DNA of 53,757 bases, from assembly GCA_000226015.1 (NCBI GenBank), contig JH153292.1, positions 8,181 through 61,937 on the forward strand, written 5' to 3'. This DNA is from Mnemiopsis leidyi. Its lineage: Eukaryota > Ctenophora > Tentaculata > Lobata > Bolinopsidae. The notes under the pieces were generated by a model that did no database searches, had not been told where the DNA came from, and worked only from the letters and a program-made list of their open reading frames with translations. Position numbers and translations under genes: made by a program. Of this stretch, positions 50,101 through 53,757 are shown in pieces. The stretch's first letter is position 1. The number at the start of each line of letters is the position of its first letter.

Positions 50101-53100
50101 TTACACGTATGACACTATATAGTTTACATATATATAGTTTATAGGATAGCTGAACACTTACACGCGATTATGCGACGAGGCTAGAGTTTCGGGTAAACAT
50201 CCCTCCAAGAGGGCTCGTGGAATGTAACCGAGATGTAACACAGTTACAGCAAACATTTGTCAAAGCAGGGACTTATCCTGACTTAGATCACGTTAAAGAG
50301 ATACAGAGAGAGAGAGAGTTGGTTCTGTCCTGTACGAAGATCAAGAAGCCAGACTCACCCTGGGCAGTACAAATTATACACACTTTGTTAAAGCTATATA
50401 TGACACAGACTACAAATAGCTACATCCCTCAGTGTCATGTCGTGCATTCCTCACATAATTGTCCCTCAGTGCCGGCAAGTGACACGCCCCTACCTGCTGC
50501 CAAGTCGACCGAGCCGTTACCACGGTTACAGCCGGTCGTCAGGACGGACTTTACCCTGCCGACCGTCAACCTGGCGGAACCGTTCGAATCTCAGCCCCTG
50601 ACGATCGAGTGTGTGGAGAACACTGCATGTAGGGATGAGGTATGTCTGTCTGTTTGTCAGCCAATCTTTCTTACGTAAAATTGAGACGTGGATTGTTAAC
50701 ACCTCTCTTCATAATATAACATAACACTACAAAAACTACATAACACAACATAACACTTCATAACACATAACACAACATAACACTTCATAACACTACATAA
50801 CACAACATAACACTTCATAACACTACATAACACAACATAACACTACATAACACTACATAACACAACATAACACTACATAACACTACATAGCACAACATAA
50901 CACTACATAACACTACATAACTCTACATTTAAACACTACATAGCACTACATAACACTACACAACACAACATAACATTAAACTACATAACTGTCTCCTCCC
51001 TCAGTCAAAACATCTGGCGGATCTGATTCCAGGGATGTCTCTCTCTCAGCGTCTTTACAAACTGCCCCTGTCCTCCGCGCGGCGTCCTCTCCCCACCTCC
51101 ACCTACAACAGACCTGCCGCGCCGATACCCCAACAGCGCTCCGAGGAGCTGAAACGCGGCCCTGCTATCGTCACTCCGGCCACTTCCGCCCAGTCTCCCG
51201 TCAAGAAACCGAAACTTGATCTGAAAGTCGCACCTGCTGATGATTTCTGTACCACGAATGTAAGTACACACCTTATTCTTAAAATTTTCCACACCTCCTT
51301 CACATGCTCCCCTTTCACGCCGACTCAAATCTACGTTTTTCATTACTGTCCGGGATTTTCCTGTCGTTCGCGCCTTTTTTAACTTCTGTGTAAGCACTAA
51401 GTATGTAGTCGCTCTTTTAAATAAGTATGGCGAATTTGTGTCAGGGAAATTAAATGCTTTGTAAGCTAGGTTTATATCGCTAGAAAATATTACCGTGTAA
51501 CACGCCCGAAAATTGTCCATTCCGTGCATACATCTGCAGCTAAACGAAGCCGTAAAAATGCCCAAATATCAAAGGTGCGTGTAAAGATGCAATAAGACGG
51601 TTCAGGAAAGTACCACTGTACTCCCTTTTGCGGTGTGGTGCTGTTTAATTGCAGCCCTCATGAAATGGTAGAATAACTTGGACATGGCGCTCATGAACTG
51701 AATTAAAACCGAAATGTGTATTGATGAAGCTGTACGAATTACAGCTGCAGTGTGAATGTGGCGCTTGTTCGATAGATCTGTAGAAGTTTAAGTGAGTGTA
51801 ACTCCTTTCAGGCGAGCGGAGCGATAAAGGTGGAACAGACGTTGTCCACGGACTTTACCACCACTAACACCTCCAACAATAACAACAACAACAACAGTCA
51901 CAACCGTCAGAACAACTTCACACACTACTCCGACATAAGAGTCGATCAGATGGACTTGGATGACAAACTCTTCGAGTCAGACACCTCCGATGCATCAGAC
52001 GACGAAAATCAGGTACGCCTATGTGCGTGTCGTGCACATTCTTGGTGTGCAGTATGTTTGGTTTAGTGTTGTAAAATTGGTATGTGTTAAAGTTTGGTGT
52101 ACATCAATGTGGTTTGTTCTACGATGGGCAGTGTGGATTGTACTTTGTGCTAAATTACTTACTAGTACTTGGTATTTAAATGCAATATTAATCAATATGC
52201 ATGTACTTTAGTACAGATAATATCGTCAAAATGATTTGTACAAAATTGTAACAATTGTTGTTTAAATTTAAACTACATGTAAATACAGTTCACGGCTGTA
52301 CATAAGACATGACGGTGTTACTAAGTAGTTTTATTAGAGTTTATTGTATTTAAAAACATGTAAATATTGATGTCTTGGTAGGCGGTAGCAGGTGCTCTAC
52401 AGTCATGCATCCACCGGAATTTGTCAAGTCGGGAGAAAGGAAGAGTTTAATTAGATTTGTATGACCGGTCATTCTTTATGTGACCGACTGTTACCCTCCT
52501 TATCAAGGGACACACATTCCTCGGAGGCCACTTGTTTAATTTAAGGTAGTTAAAATTAATCTACTAAATGCAGTTAAACATATACTATATTCCTATAATT
52601 GTTTGTTGCTGCTAGAATCATACATTGAAAAATTGAACCGAAACTAAAATTCCTAGAAAAGACAATGTGATGCTCGAGCCAGGAGTTCAAGTTTGATATT
52701 GTCTTTGTCAGATCCAGATCTTATCCTGTAGATAATAATTGCTTGGTTAATCACAATTACTGGTAGATTTACTGGTTACGCCAGTATCCTACCAGTATCC
52801 CACCTTTCCAAATACTTGCCGAGGAAGACCAAACCCCCGTCACACAATGCCTCCATGTAATCGTGGTGTGTCTGACTCCAGAACTTTAATTATACCTGTT
52901 ACGGTATTATATAGCACTGAATCCCTGTTGAACTCCGAGATATCCTTGTATAACTTACTGATTGTAAATACTTCGTTCGAATGTCACAATATGCTGTTTG
53001 CACATATATGTATTTCACCATTTTTACAATGGAAAGGAGCGTTACTCAATAGTGTCCCTAAAAGGGTGGTCCCCTCATTACATCGGACCAGTAAGGTGGG

Positions 53101-53476
53101 CAGCTAGAAAGGAGCTGTTAGAATTGGAGATGTCCCTGACAGCTCGTCCTGGTCGTCTGGGGAGGCATCTGAGTAAGCAGTGGTTTAGAGTTCTCCCTCT
53201 GTTTGCTGCTCACCACGCTCCTTATATGGCATAATTGGACCGTATTTATCGGAGCACTGGGCATAAATTGGAAATCGTGATTCTATAGCTTTCAAAATGT
53301 GAATATATATAAAGCAGGTGAATATATATTATATATATATATATTTACAGCAGGTGTGTCTTCTGGGCAGTTTGATAAGTGACGCTCCCGCCATGAACAC
53401 ACACACCCCCACATACATACATACATACATACATACATACATACATACAATATACATACATACATACATACATACA

Positions 53477-53508
<32 letters not shown>

Positions 53509-53601
53509 CATACATACATACGTACATACACACACACTCATGATACACACACAGGTATAACCTTAACCCGCCATGAACACACACACCCCCACATACATAC
53601 A

Positions 53602-53633
<32 letters not shown>

Positions 53634-53757
53634 CATACATACATACATACATACATATACATACATACATACGTACATACACACACACTCATGATACACA
53701 CACAGGTATAACCTTAACCCGCCATGAACACACACACCCCCCACATACATACATACA
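44143..53757 (+). CDS. MED13: MED13-like Mediator kinase-module subunit, N-terminal part (runs off the window)
   Basis: Exons with consistent phases: 44143-44208, 44431-44641, 45056-45140, 45369-45562, 45718-45952, 48015-48206, 48321-48499, 50185-50639 (start tentative), 51005-51259, 51812-52012, and perhaps one from 53351. The first ten give 691 residues. The start resembles MED13_N of animals: ASLKEIKWKVF (compare ADLTGIKWRCY), QLWLFYW, GVWDNGLPGECLSHLYKAVH, TGYARVGKYFVK, FFIHGGHHLCSSIE, LMPIGIECSLTGH, MLYPASHVLIV. Later exons are less conserved: basic (KKRLQRTAYKANLERNK), then Pro/Ser rich with KKPKLD, then an Asn run and acidic DLDDKLFESDTSDASDDENQ. MED13 links the CDK8 module to core Mediator in the nucleus. 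The ATG at 44143 aligns best with the known N-terminus; the frame is open further upstream. Confidence 0.85.
46354..46382. promoter_or_regulatory. Perfect 11-bp inverted repeat containing two CACGTG boxes
   Basis: GATCACGTGAC, seven bases, then GTCACGTGATC, inside the large MED13-like intron 45953-48014. Each half contains CACGTG within TCACGTGA, a site type bound by bHLH-ZIP dimers. Regulatory use is inferred. Confidence 0.4.
50721..50985 (+). repeat. Minisatellite of CATAACACTA-type units
   Basis: Tandem ATAACAC(A/T)(A/T)C variants fill most of the MED13 intron 50640-51004. Confidence 0.9.
53303..53345. repeat. AT-rich microsatellite
   Basis: Mostly alternating TA, interrupted by a CAGG-containing segment, immediately before the TTTACAG acceptor-like site at 53344-53350. 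Confidence 0.8.
53391..53757 (+). repeat. Compound VNTR: CCATGAACACACACACC units carrying (ACAT)n tracts
   Basis: The unit start CCATGAACACACACACC occurs at 53391, 53571 and 53722 (spacings 180 and 151). Each unit holds a variable (ACAT)n tract, ACACACACTCATGATACACAC and CAGGTATAACCTTAACC. The many reading frames here are products of the repeat. Confidence 0.95.

Noticed and set aside
52847-53234. Plus-strand frames of about 80 residues as further MED13 exons
   Set aside because: No clear acceptor or donor in phase and no MED13 resemblance.
53292-53757. Long minus-strand Cys/Tyr/Met/Val frames
   Set aside because: Direct translation of the (ACAT)n repeats.

Overview
The window is animal nuclear DNA. 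Every substantial gene is split by GT-AG introns, genes sit inside introns of other genes, and the spacers hold microsatellites, MITE-like inverted repeats and LINE tails. The gene set (NRF-6-type acyltransferases, a secreted PAN/Apple array, XRN1-, VWA8- and MED13-like genes) points to an invertebrate, possibly a cnidarian or another non-bilaterian. The sequence alone does not settle the phylum. All exon coordinates below were read by eye from splice signals, reading phase and family resemblance. Each complete gene model closes to a whole number of codons.

Layout. (1) 1-4.6 kb: a CA microsatellite, a CACGTG cluster, three plus-strand exons resembling the middle of the 5'-3' exoribonuclease XRN1, then repeats. 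(2) 4.6-23.0 kb: 19 plus-strand exons for the C-terminal 911 residues of VWA8, a mitochondrial AAA/VWA protein. Its long introns carry three other genes: a 7TM receptor (minus), an intronless cysteine-motif protein that I do not recognise (plus), and a secreted protein with eight PAN/Apple domains (minus). (3) 24.4-35.7 kb: two complete, tandem, minus-strand NRF-6 family membrane acyltransferase genes of 708 and 711 residues. (4) 35.7-44.0 kb: a repeat-rich spacer with inverted-repeat elements, a hAT-type MITE with a perfect 8-bp target duplication, a palindrome bounded by inverted copies of a dispersed element, two LINE 3' tails, a 10-N assembly gap flanked by duplicated sequence, and a pogo-like MITE. 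(5) 44.1 kb to the end: the 5' part of a MED13-like Mediator kinase-module gene on the plus strand, running out of the window through tetranucleotide repeats.

The genes do not form a pathway. Two features of organisation stand out: genes nested on both strands in VWA8 introns, and a local duplication of NRF-6 acyltransferases. The most unusual points are the XRN1-like fragment directly upstream of an N-terminally incomplete VWA8 with compatible splice phase, the unrecognised protein with a repeated CYCxCCxxWxLY motif, and a four-copy dispersed element whose copies share a hairpin with a conserved loop. I saw no credible tRNA, rRNA or CRISPR feature.
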